Shown here piece by piece: positions 55,120 through 62,920 of a stretch of DNA of 64,000 bases. The translations under genes and the position numbers were made by a program. Under the pieces are notes generated by a model, which worked only from the letters and a program-made list of their open reading frames with translations, ran no database searches and was not told the origin of the DNA. Source of the DNA: Actinomadura_C alba (GTDB lineage Bacteria > Actinomycetota > Actinomycetes > Streptosporangiales > Streptosporangiaceae); NCBI RefSeq assembly GCF_039530285.1, contig NZ_BAAAOK010000009.1, positions 124,001 to 188,000 of the forward strand. The letters run 5' to 3'. The stretch's first letter is position 1. Each line of letters opens with the position of its first letter.

Positions 55120-56127
55120 TCATCGTCCGATCGACCGCAGGTACTTCCCGAGCGTCTCGGCGGCCTTGATGTTGCGGGGTCCGCTGACGGCGTCTCCGTA
55201 GGACAACACGAGGTAGTGCTCATTCTTGATCGCCGGGGCGGACTTCAGCTGCGGCAGGGACTCCAGGTAGGAGATCTTGTCCTTGACGGGCTGGTCGGCG
55301 TAGTCGATGATCACGATGACTTCGGGCTTGGCCTTGACCACGGGCTCCCATCCCACCGAGGTCCAGCCCTTGTCGAGGTCGCCGAAGACATTGGTCCCGC
55401 CGGCGACCGCGATGATGTCGGTGGGCGAGGCGTGCCGACCGGCGGTGTAGGGCTGGTCGGTACCGGAGTCGTACACGAAGACCTTGGCGGGGTCGCCCTG
55501 CGCGGGCCAGGTCTTCTTGACCGCGGCGACGCGGTTCTTGAGGTCGGTGATGACCTGCTCGGCCCGCGCCTGGACGCCGAAGATCTTGCCGAGGTTGTCC
55601 AGGTCGGTGTACAGGGCCTCCAGTGGAGGCACGTCGACGCTCTTGTCACCCTTTTCGAAGCAGGTTTCGGTCTGCAGGTAGCTGGAGACGCCGATCTGGC
55701 GGAGCAGGGCGGGTGTGATGCCGCGTTCTTCGCTGAAGCCGAAGTTCCATCCGGCCAGGACCCAGTCGGCCTTGGCCGCGATGACGATCTCTCGGGTGAT
55801 CCGTTCGGTGCCGAGCCGCCGCACCTTGGTGTAGTCGTCTCGCCAGGGCGAGCCGGCGATGGAGGGGTCAGCCAGTTTGTTCATGACGTAGCCGCGCATC
55901 CGGGGGGCAAGTCCGAGGGAGAACATCTTCTCGGCGCCGCTGACGTCATAGGCCACCGGTCGCTGCGGGGTGGTGTAGGTGACGTCGGTGCCGCAGTTGG
56001 TGATGGTGACCGAGGCGGGCGCCTTGGCCGAGGGCTCCACCGAAGCGCCACAACCGATGGTCAACAGCCCGGTGGCCAGGACGCCGGCGACCAGGCGAGG
56101 TGAACGCGAGAAAGCGGCCATGGTCAT
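55120..56127 (-). CDS. Siderophore-type ABC transporter binding lipoprotein (FecB/FepB-like)
   Basis: A 335-aa class III binding protein. Signal and lipobox LLTIGCGAS (Cys ~26). Two lobes joined by a long helix: first lobe RPVAYDVSGAEKMFSLGLAPRM ... ADWVLAGWNFG, second lobe AKVFVYDSGTDQPYTAGRHASPTDIIAVAGGTNVFGD ... PEVIVIIDYADQ. This is the FecB/TroA-like fold for ferric siderophores, corrinoids or similar. Two Cys (TNCGT, ETCFEK) may form a disulfide. ATG 56127 overlaps the ATPase stop (ATGA 56124-56127); ATG 56121 has better ribosome-site spacing. Confidence 0.9.
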   Translation of the reverse strand: MTMAAFSRSPRLVAGVLATGLLTIGCGASVEPSAKAPASVTITNCGTDVTYTTPQRPVAYDVSGAEKMFSLGLAPRMRGYVMNKLADPSIAGSPWRDDYTKVRRLGTERITREIVIAAKADWVLAGWNFGFSEERGITPALLRQIGVSSYLQTETCFEKGDKSVDVPPLEALYTDLDNLGKIFGVQARAEQVITDLKNRVAAVKKTWPAQGDPAKVFVYDSGTDQPYTAGRHASPTDIIAVAGGTNVFGDLDKGWTSVGWEPVVKAKPEVIVIIDYADQPVKDKISYLESLPQLKSAPAIKNEHYLVLSYGDAVSGPRNIKAAETLGKYLRSIGR

Positions 56128-56924
56128 GTTCCTTTCGAGGGGGTGATCGGGGTGAGGGTCGGGTCGAGGTGGAAGAGCAGCTGGGGCGCTCCGGTGTGCG
56201 GATGGTCGACGATCGTGACGTCGACGCCGAAGACGCGGCGGACGAGTTCGGGAGTGAGCACCTCGGCCGGCGTGCCGTCGGCGACCAGCGAGCCGGCGCT
56301 CAGTACCGCGATGCGGTTGCACACCGCGGCGGCCAGGTTGAGGTCGTGCAGTGCGACCAGCACGGTGAGTTGCGATCCGCGAAGGTAGGACAGCAGTTCG
56401 ATCTGGTGGCGCACGTCCAGGTGGTTGGTGGGTTCGTCGAAGACCAGGACGCGGGGTTGCTGGACCAGGGCCCGGGCGATCAGGACCCGCTGGCGTTCCC
56501 CTCCGGACAGGGTCAGCACGCTGCGGTCGGCGAGGTGATCGATGTCCAGCCGACGCATCGCCTCCCTGCACAGGTCCTGTTCACGGCCGTTCAGGGGACG
56601 GTTGCCCCGAATGTGGGGGGCGCGGCCCAGTGCCACCAGTTCCTCGACGGTGAAGTCGAGGTCGGTATGGCTGTCCTGGGTCAGTGCCGCGATGACCTGG
56701 GCGCTGTCGCGCAGCTTGAGCGAAGCCAGGTCGGTGCCGTCGAACAGCACCGCGCCCGAGGTCGGGCACAGTGCCCGGTAGACGCACCGCAGTGCGGTCG
56801 ACTTGCCGCTTCCGTTCGGGCCGACCAGCCCGACGACCTGTCCGGTCTCCACCTCCAGCCGCAACCGGTCGATGAGCGTACGGCCGGCGATCTCGACCGA
56901 GACATCCCGCAAGGACAACACCAT
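56124..56924 (-). CDS. Siderophore-type ABC transporter ATPase (FepC-like)
   Basis: A 266-aa ATPase: Walker A GPNGSGKST near residue 36-44, TLSGGERQRVLIARAL signature, Walker B VLVFDEPTNHLD and H-loop VALHDLNLA. The FecE/FepC subgroup energises FecCD permeases. The ATG directly abuts the permease stop (56925-56927), and its own stop overlaps the binding-protein start. Confidence 0.95.
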   Translation of the reverse strand: MVLSLRDVSVEIAGRTLIDRLRLEVETGQVVGLVGPNGSGKSTALRCVYRALCPTSGAVLFDGTDLASLKLRDSAQVIAALTQDSHTDLDFTVEELVALGRAPHIRGNRPLNGREQDLCREAMRRLDIDHLADRSVLTLSGGERQRVLIARALVQQPRVLVFDEPTNHLDVRHQIELLSYLRGSQLTVLVALHDLNLAAAVCNRIAVLSAGSLVADGTPAEVLTPELVRRVFGVDVTIVDHPHTGAPQLLFHLDPTLTPITPSKGT

Positions 56925-58040
56925 TTACCGGCCTCCGAACAGGTATCCGCGGCGGCGCATCAGTGTGATGAACACCGGGACTCCGACCAGTGCCGTGATC
57001 ACGCCCAGTGGCAGCTCCTCAGGCGGCACCAGGGTCCGCGCGAGCACGTCGACCCACACCAGAAAGCACGCCCCGGCCAGCGGGGCGATGACGAACACCC
57101 GGCGGTGAGTGGATCCGACCAGGATTCTGAGCATGTGCGGGAGGATGAGCCCGACGAAGGGGATCGCACCGCTGACGGCGACGATCAATCCGGTGGCGAC
57201 GGCGGTGAGCAGGAACAGCCTGCGGCGCAGCGCCTGGGCGTCCACTCCGAGGCTGGCGGCGGTCTCATCGCCCATCGACAGCACGTCCAGGGCACGGCTG
57301 CTGCGCAACAGCACCACGATCGACACGACCACCGATACGGTCACCAGCGGCAGCGACTGCCACGACGCACCCCCGAGGCTGCCCAGCAACCAGAACAGCA
57401 CCGTGCGGGCGGCTTGGGCGTTCGGCGACAGGAACACCAGCATGCTCATCACCGCCTGGAATCCGTACGTCAACGCCACCCCGGTCAAGAGCAGACGCAG
57501 CGGAGTGAGCCCGAGTGGCCCGCGCGCCGCGAGGTACACCAGCACCGTGGCGCCGAGCGCTCCCGCGAACGCCGCGGCCGAGATCGCGTACACGCCCAAT
57601 CCGGCGAAGACCCCGAAGACGACGACGGCGGCGGCGCCCACCGACGCTCCTGAGGAGATACCGAGGACGAACGGGTCCGCGAGCGCGTTGCGCACCAGCG
57701 CCTGGATCGCGACTCCCACGACGCTGAGTCCCGCGCCGACGACCGCGGCCAGCAGCACCCGCGGCGTGCGCACATGCCAGACGATGGAGTATCCGGTGAC
57801 GTCCTCCGCCTGGATGCTGCCGCCGGTGAGCGCGGCGATCAGGAAATGGACGACGTCTCCGGGCGGCACGACAGTGGGCCCCAAGGCGATCCCGGCCAAC
57901 ACCGAGAGCAGCAATGCCACGGACAGCGATACGACCGTCGTGGTCATCCGGCCACGGCCCCGCCGGCCGCCGCGAGCACCGTCCGGACTGGAGGCGGTGA
58001 CCGGAGTGGAGCGGGCGGTATCAGGAAGTTCCCGGGTCAC
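56925..58040 (-). CDS. FecCD-family ABC permease
   Basis: A 371-aa permease with about ten helices. Family blocks: LPLVTVSVVVSI, RALDVLSMGDETAASLGVDAQALRRRLFLL, VAVSGAIPFVGLILPHMLRILVGSTHRRV and ELPLGVITALVGVPVFI. It forms the homodimeric channel of a siderophore or B12-type importer. GTG 58040 has GGGGAC ~8 nt upstream; ATG 57947 is a shorter alternative. First gene of the permease-ATPase-SBP-MFS operon. No IdeR/DmdR iron box was recognised upstream. Confidence 0.92.
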   Translation of the reverse strand: MTRELPDTARSTPVTASSPDGARGGRRGRGRMTTTVVSLSVALLLSVLAGIALGPTVVPPGDVVHFLIAALTGGSIQAEDVTGYSIVWHVRTPRVLLAAVVGAGLSVVGVAIQALVRNALADPFVLGISSGASVGAAAVVVFGVFAGLGVYAISAAAFAGALGATVLVYLAARGPLGLTPLRLLLTGVALTYGFQAVMSMLVFLSPNAQAARTVLFWLLGSLGGASWQSLPLVTVSVVVSIVVLLRSSRALDVLSMGDETAASLGVDAQALRRRLFLLTAVATGLIVAVSGAIPFVGLILPHMLRILVGSTHRRVFVIAPLAGACFLVWVDVLARTLVPPEELPLGVITALVGVPVFITLMRRRGYLFGGR

Positions 58041-58405
58041 GGAGCGGTCCCCGCGGCGGCGGCCCAGGTACCGCAGACGATCGGCCGGCTCTTTGTTCTC
58101 TGCCGGGTTCTCACCCGGCTTGCGGTCGGAGGGGCGGATCTGGTCGGCATGCGAACTCCATCGGGTCTGATCCCGGCCGGGCATGGTGGCGTGAGTCGTG
58201 CCGTGCGTCACGGCATACGGGGCCGGGAATGGCCGAGCGTGGGGGGAAGGGCATCGGCGTGCGATCGGACGCATGATCAGCAGCCCGGCAGCACCTATGG
58301 GCGCGTCACGACAGCGAGCAGCCGTGAACCACCGGGATGAGGTCCGTCAGACCCGCATCACACGCCCATCGCGCGGGTCTCTCCGAGCACCTCGAACAGG
58401 CCGTC
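58041..58405. other. Upstream region of the siderophore-type importer operon
   Basis: 365 bp without a convincing gene. Two hairpins: GCCGGGT (58102-58108)/ACCCGGC (58113-58119) with a GAGA loop on the minus strand, 62 nt before the permease GTG, and TGCCGTG (58199-58205)/CACGGCA (58209-58215). These could be 5'-UTR structures; they do not match a cobalamin riboswitch. Confidence 0.45.
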
Positions 58406-59011
58406 TCAGGCCGTGAGGCACTTCTTCGAGAGAGGAAGCCGCGCGGGCGGCCCGCGCCTGACCATGATGTGCCGCAGGACGCGGGAGTGCGGGGAGGGCG
58501 GCCGGCGCCATACCGGCGTCGACCACGTCAAAGTGCGTACCGGCTCCGGCGCCGGCCAGAGCAAGGGGCGCAGGACCCAGCCCGCCAGGCGGCGGACGAG
58601 GCCGCACAACCCGGCCTCGCCACACTCGAGCCACCACGCCGTCACGAGCCCGGCCACCGCGTGCATCAGCAGCATCGACAGGCCGGGGAAACCCCCGTGC
58701 CCGTCCATCGCGGACACCTGCCCGCCAGTGGCCACGTGAAGAAGAGGCTCCATCGCGGGCATCGGGGACAGCCACGACAGCAGCACATGCAAGACGACCT
58801 GGCAGACGCCCACGGCGGGCAAGATCGTCGCCACCGTGTGCTCACGCCCGGTCAGCGCCAGGGCGATCAGGAAGATCGCTACGAAGGCGACCAGCAGGGC
58901 CGGCCGATGCACTGACCCGCCTCCCCAGGCGTGCCCGGCAGCGCCCAGTACGCTGCACGCCGCGGAGAATCCCGCCGCGCGCACCCAGCGCACCGCCGAT
59001 GACAGGCCCAT
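58406..59011 (-). CDS. Multi-helix membrane protein, paralog of 52011
   Basis: A 201-aa membrane protein with hydrophobic segments about 10-30, 40-55, 65-85 and 105-125. It shares with the 52011 product the pattern RAAGFSAACSVLGAAGHAWGG, a conserved REHTVATIL next to helix 3, a LLMHAVAGLVTAWWLECGEA helix and a Pro/Arg tail ending VRRGPPARL. The loop after helix 3 is Met/His-containing (SPMPAMEPLLH, MDGHGG), a plausible copper-binding feature. ATG 59011 gives nearly the same length as the paralog. Divergent from the ArsR gene. Confidence 0.72.
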   Translation of the reverse strand: MGLSSAVRWVRAAGFSAACSVLGAAGHAWGGGSVHRPALLVAFVAIFLIALALTGREHTVATILPAVGVCQVVLHVLLSWLSPMPAMEPLLHVATGGQVSAMDGHGGFPGLSMLLMHAVAGLVTAWWLECGEAGLCGLVRRLAGWVLRPLLWPAPEPVRTLTWSTPVWRRPPSPHSRVLRHIMVRRGPPARLPLSKKCLTA

Positions 59012-59113
59012 AGCAGGTGAATCTTCCCAACGGCCGCACGTCTGAGGCAAGAGAGGTCCCTGTCCATTCACCAGGGTCCTTGTGCAGCCCGTGCGGCAGC
59101 TGGGCGAATACCC

Positions 59114-59150
59114 TTGACGGATCACATGATTGTCATATCATCGCGATATG
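59114..59150 (+). promoter_or_regulatory. ArsR promoter with overlapping operator, likely leaderless
   Basis: TTGACG (59114-59119) and TATCAT (59136-59141) are 16 bp apart, which places transcription start at about 59148, the A of the ArsR ATG. The perfect dyad CATATC-N5-GATATG (59134-59150) covers the -10 element and the start codon, a typical ArsR/SmtB site position. Confidence 0.65.
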
Positions 59151-59546
59151 GCGATTGATTCTGAGTGTGGATTGACTTCCCTGGATGGGCTGGCACCGGC
59201 GGCTGCGCTGTTCCACTCGTTGGCCGACCCGGTACGGCTCTCGATCGTGCAGCGGCTGGCGTGTGGCGAGGCCCGGGTGGTCGACCTGACCCGTGAGCTT
59301 GATCTGGCGCAGTCCACGGTCTCCAAGCACCTGGGCTGCCTGCGCGGTTGCAAGCTGGTGGACTACCGCGCCGAGGGCCGCCAGTCGTTCTATTTCATCG
59401 CCGCCCCCGAACTGCTGGACCTACTGCGCTCGGCCGAGCATCTGCTGACCGCCACCGACCGCGCGGTCGCGCTGTGCCCGACCTACGGCATCGGCTCCCC
59501 GGACGAGCAGACCACGCAGCGGGTAACCGGAACGGTGGCATCGTGA
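59148..59546 (+). CDS. ArsR/SmtB-family metal-responsive repressor
   Basis: A 132-aa winged-helix regulator: LFHSLADPVRLSIVQRLACGEARVVDLTRELDLAQSTVSKHLGCLRGCKLVDYRAEGRQSFYFI. Cys at 48-type position (ACGE), Cys pair in HLGCLRGCKL (recognition-helix region, as in CmtR/CadC-like Cd/Pb sensors) and a C-terminal Cys (ALCPTYG) can make a thiolate site. ATG 59148 is preferred to 59130 because it coincides with the predicted transcription start. The stop overlaps the CDF gene (GTGA), so it should control its own operon. Confidence 0.93.
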   Translation: MAIDSECGLTSLDGLAPAAALFHSLADPVRLSIVQRLACGEARVVDLTRELDLAQSTVSKHLGCLRGCKLVDYRAEGRQSFYFIAAPELLDLLRSAEHLLTATDRAVALCPTYGIGSPDEQTTQRVTGTVAS

Positions 59547-60286
59547 CCACCACGCTGACCCTGGGGCCCTCGCCCGGCCGCCGGGCCGTGCTGGCCCGGC
59601 GGGTGCGGTGGCTGGTGGCCGCCACCATCACCTACAACCTCAGCGAGGCCGTCGTGGCGATCACCGCTGGGACGATCGCCTCATCGGGGGCGCTGGTTGC
59701 CTTCGGGCTGGACTCGGTGATCGAGGTGGCCTCGGCCGCCGCGATCGCCTGGCAGTTCTCCGCCCGCGACCCCACCGTCGTCGAGCAACGCGAGAAGCGG
59801 GCGCTGCGGATCATCGCGGTGTCGTTCTTCGCCCTGGCCGCCTACGTCACCGCCGACTCGGTGCGCACACTGCTCGGCTCCGGCGATGCAGAGCACTCCA
59901 CTCCCGGGCTGGTCCTGGCCGCCCTGTCCCTGGCGATCATGCCCGCATTGTCGTACGCCCAGCGCCGCACGGGGCGGGAACTGAGGTCGGCCAGCGCGGT
60001 CGCCGACTCCAAACAGACACTGCTGTGCACCTACCTGTCAGCCGTGCTGCTGGTCGGCCTGGCGGTCAACAGCCTGCTCGGATGGGCATGGGCCGACCCG
60101 ATCGCCGCACTGATCATCGCCGCTGTCGCCGTCAAGGAAGGCCGCGAAGCCTGGCTCGGGAACGCCTGCTGCGCCCTGCCCGCCGCAGCCGATGACACGG
60201 CCGGTGACGCGACCGCCCAGCGTGCCGACACAACAGAGAAATCGGCGTGCACATCGTGCGGGCCCGGCTGCGCCTGCTGCTCCTGA
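59543..60286 (+). CDS. Cation diffusion facilitator-type transporter with Cys-rich tail
   Basis: A 247-aa six-helix cation transporter of the actinobacterial CDF-like type (FGLDSVIEVASAAAIAWQFSARD in helix 2; VADSKQTLLCTYLSAVLLVGLAVNS in helix 5; WADPIAALIIAAVAVKEGREAW). The canonical His/Asp tetrad is replaced by D/E and D positions, and the cytoplasmic domain is missing. Instead the C-terminus ends CTSCGPGCACCS, five Cys in twelve residues, plus CC in GNACCALP. Thiophilic or borderline metals (Cd, Pb, Zn) are likely cargo. GTG 59543 is coupled to arsR. Confidence 0.88.
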   Translation: MTTTLTLGPSPGRRAVLARRVRWLVAATITYNLSEAVVAITAGTIASSGALVAFGLDSVIEVASAAAIAWQFSARDPTVVEQREKRALRIIAVSFFALAAYVTADSVRTLLGSGDAEHSTPGLVLAALSLAIMPALSYAQRRTGRELRSASAVADSKQTLLCTYLSAVLLVGLAVNSLLGWAWADPIAALIIAAVAVKEGREAWLGNACCALPAAADDTAGDATAQRADTTEKSACTSCGPGCACCS

Positions 60287-60381
60287 CCGCGCGGCCCGGA
60301 CCTCACTCCGCCCGCTCAACCTCCCCAGCCGTCAAGAAGAACGCCACGGCCGTCCGCATCGAAGAGCTCTCGTGGCCGCCC

Positions 60382-61107
60382 TCAGGAGCCACCCCGCCGG
60401 GAGCGTGCCCGAATCCGAAGCGCGTAAGTCACCAGAGCGCGAACCGGCGCGGGCGGGCAGCGTACTTCCAGGGCCGTGCGCAGTGGCTGGTCCAGCAGCG
60501 AAGCGGCCACCGCCGGAGCGAGCGCAGCCAAGGGGCCGGGCAGCCGGGCAGCCAGCAGGCCCCTGCTGGCAGCCTCCCAGAGCGCGCGACCCGCCTCGCT
60601 GGGCGCGAAGCAACGGCTCTCGAAGCCGCGCATCCAGCTTTCCACGTCGACCAGGTGACCGCCCGGGGGGTCGGGCAGGCCGAGGGCATCCGACAGGCCC
60701 AGATGGAAGGTGTACGCCGCGTCCCGTTCCTCACCCGTGACCGCCCGGTATCCGTGGCCGTCGATGAACCGCAGCGGGCACACAGTGAAACAGGCCAGGA
60801 CATACTGCATCAGTTCAGGCGTGATTCCGGGCCGGTCGTGAACCCGGCGAAGCCCGTCGACGATCCTCCGCCCGCCGGCACTGTCCAGCCCTTGTCCGAT
60901 CAGGGTGAACATGGCCGCCCCCGTCGCCTTGGCCCGACCGCGCGGCTCGGTGGTCATCCGGCCGGTGCCGTGCAGCACTCGGGCGATGTCCGGAATGCCG
61001 AAGGTCCGGACGAAGCCCAGGGTGAGCCCGACTCGGGACTCCTCCGGCATCGTCTCCAGGACGAGCCGTGCGTAGGCGCGGTAGGCGCCGTGCATCCCTG
61101 TGGTCAT
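60382..61107 (-). CDS. MpaB/DUF2236-like oxygenase family protein
   Basis: A 241-aa protein. LVLETMPEESRVGLTLGFVRTFGIPDIARVLHGTGRM, RIVDGLRRVHDRPGITPELMQYVLACFTVCPLRFIDGHGYRAVTGEERDAAYTFHLGLSDALGLPDPPGG and C-terminal helices resemble the MpaB/latex-clearing-protein superfamily (DUF2236), heme-linked oxygenases. The conserved RVH histidine is present. ATG 61107 is used; the frame is open to 61299, but the extension looks unconserved and the usual N-terminal part of the family is short here, so the N-terminus could be decayed. Confidence 0.65.
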   Translation of the reverse strand: MTTGMHGAYRAYARLVLETMPEESRVGLTLGFVRTFGIPDIARVLHGTGRMTTEPRGRAKATGAAMFTLIGQGLDSAGGRRIVDGLRRVHDRPGITPELMQYVLACFTVCPLRFIDGHGYRAVTGEERDAAYTFHLGLSDALGLPDPPGGHLVDVESWMRGFESRCFAPSEAGRALWEAASRGLLAARLPGPLAALAPAVAASLLDQPLRTALEVRCPPAPVRALVTYALRIRARSRRGGS

Positions 61108-61405
61108 CCGGTCGCGGTGACGACGGTCAGCGCCTCGCCGGTCACAGGCGCATACAAATTGCGGACCCGAAACTCGATTGAGTAGCTCTTCCCAGATCTC
61201 GCCAACACTTTCCCTTTTGGACGACCCCGATCTCAGTGGAGTCACTGTCCGGAAGCTTCGGGGCACCTCGGACATGCCGTAGCGCAGGTAACAGCGCACC
61301 CCAATGATGATTGCCTCGGCGTATTTTGTCGCATCGGCCCGCTATCGTGCCTGCGGTCGGTACGGGACGGGTTACGACGGGGGCGCACCACATGCGGAAA
61401 GCGAC

Positions 61406-62920
61406 GTGACAGACGAACTCGCCCCGATCAAGGGAAATCCCCGCCTGTCGGACCTGCGTCGTCTGCTGGCGGAGGAGCCGGCCGACCCGGAGGTGGTGGA
61501 GCAGGCCCGGCGACGCAAGGAGTCCGCACTGCTGGACTTCGGGGTCGGGCAGAGCGTGGTGGCGTCCTGGTTGTACGCCAAGTGCCACCACCACATTCCG
61601 ACCATCGCGATCCCCACCGCCGCGGTGGTGGCCACCGGCGACGGCAGCTGCGCCCTGCTCTACAACCCGTACTTCTTCATGGAGCTGGACTTCGACGGGG
61701 TCAAGTTCGTGCTGTTCCACGAGGCCCGGCACCTGATGCACCGGCACCTCTACGTGGACGAGGATCTGCGTACCGACCCGGCGTTCACACTGGCCGCCGA
61801 GGTGGCCATCAACCACGTCGCCCTGCGCCGGCTGAAACAGTCCGGCCTGCCCACGATTCCGGTACGCGCTCGGTCCGACGACGGGGACGCCGATCCGACT
61901 GGCGGCGGTGGAAAGAGCAACGGGGCGCGAGAGCCGGTCGGCGTCGACCCGGGGCTGATCTACCAGGCGTACCGGGAAGATCTGCGGCGGCAGGGCCTGT
62001 CCCCGCTGCCGTACGACGAGTTCAGTTACACCGACCTCACGGTGTACGGCGAGTTGCGCCGGATGAAGGCGCTCAACGAGCCCGTTCCCGCGTACTGCAT
62101 CCACCTGCAAGGTGACCCGGGCGATGATGACCGGGATGGCAACCGGAGCAACACGGCCGGTCGGTCGGGCGTCCCGATGGACGCCGAGACCGTGGAGCAG
62201 CTGGGTGGCGAGGTACTGCGCGAGGTGATGCAGGCCGCGCTGCGGGGGAATCCGGCGGCGCGCGGCGAGCTGCTCGACCTGGCCGACCGTACGGCCGACG
62301 GCGGGGAACGGCTGGACCGGCTGTGGGGCGGCCTGGGCCTGAACAAGCTGCGCGGCACCACCCCGAGAACCCGCCGGGTCGACTGGTGGCAGCGGTGGTT
62401 GACCGACGTGCTCGCCTCGAAGCTGGACGAGAGCGACCGGCTGATCTACCCGAAGAAGCACGGCGCGATAATGCTGGCGCTGGGCCACGACCCGATGCTG
62501 ACCCGACGCGGACCGGAGCGGACGAAGGTGGTGCTCATCGCGCTCGACACGTCGGGATCGATGCCCGACTCCGTGGTCGACTGGCTGACCACCCTGGTCG
62601 GGCAGACCGACGGGGTGGAGAGCCACTGGCTCGGCTTCGACGGCGTCGTGGTGCCGTTCGTACCCGGGGAACGGGTGCTGGGCGGAGGCGGCACCAATTT
62701 CCAGAACGTCGTCGACTACGCCGAGGGCAGGCTCGAGGTGAACGGCAAGCGGTTCGAGGTGGAACCCGACGCGATCATCATGGCGACCGACGGGTACGCG
62801 CCCCACGTCACCCCCGCCGACCCCGACCGATGGATCTGGCTGATCACCGACAACGGCGATGACTGGCCGGAACGGCATCACCCCCCGATGGCCTGCCACC
62901 GGGTCACGCCCGAACGATGA
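61406..62920 (+). CDS. DUF2201-like protein with HExxH metallopeptidase-like and VWA domains
   Basis: A 504-aa soluble protein. N-terminal half: zincin-like motif H105-E-x-x-H109 (LFHEARHLMHRH) with E132 (LAAEVAINHV) as candidate third ligand. A charged linker with GGGGKSNG follows (about 160-180). C-terminal half: von Willebrand factor A domain with MIDAS D381-x-S383-x-S385 (ALDTSGSM), GGGGTNF and MATDGYAP. GTG 61406 has GGAAAG upstream. The stop overlaps the ATG of the AAA+ gene (62917-62920). MoxR-type AAA+ plus VWA pairs commonly act as chaperones for metal or cofactor insertion or as regulated remodelling machines. Confidence 0.85.
   Translation: MTDELAPIKGNPRLSDLRRLLAEEPADPEVVEQARRRKESALLDFGVGQSVVASWLYAKCHHHIPTIAIPTAAVVATGDGSCALLYNPYFFMELDFDGVKFVLFHEARHLMHRHLYVDEDLRTDPAFTLAAEVAINHVALRRLKQSGLPTIPVRARSDDGDADPTGGGGKSNGAREPVGVDPGLIYQAYREDLRRQGLSPLPYDEFSYTDLTVYGELRRMKALNEPVPAYCIHLQGDPGDDDRDGNRSNTAGRSGVPMDAETVEQLGGEVLREVMQAALRGNPAARGELLDLADRTADGGERLDRLWGGLGLNKLRGTTPRTRRVDWWQRWLTDVLASKLDESDRLIYPKKHGAIMLALGHDPMLTRRGPERTKVVLIALDTSGSMPDSVVDWLTTLVGQTDGVESHWLGFDGVVVPFVPGERVLGGGGTNFQNVVDYAEGRLEVNGKRFEVEPDAIIMATDGYAPHVTPADPDRWIWLITDNGDDWPERHHPPMACHRVTPER

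Noticed and set aside
58041..58405. Cobalamin riboswitch upstream of the FecCD operon
   Set aside because: The AAGCCGGGT hairpin recalls a B12 box superficially, but the conserved core blocks of the riboswitch are not present.
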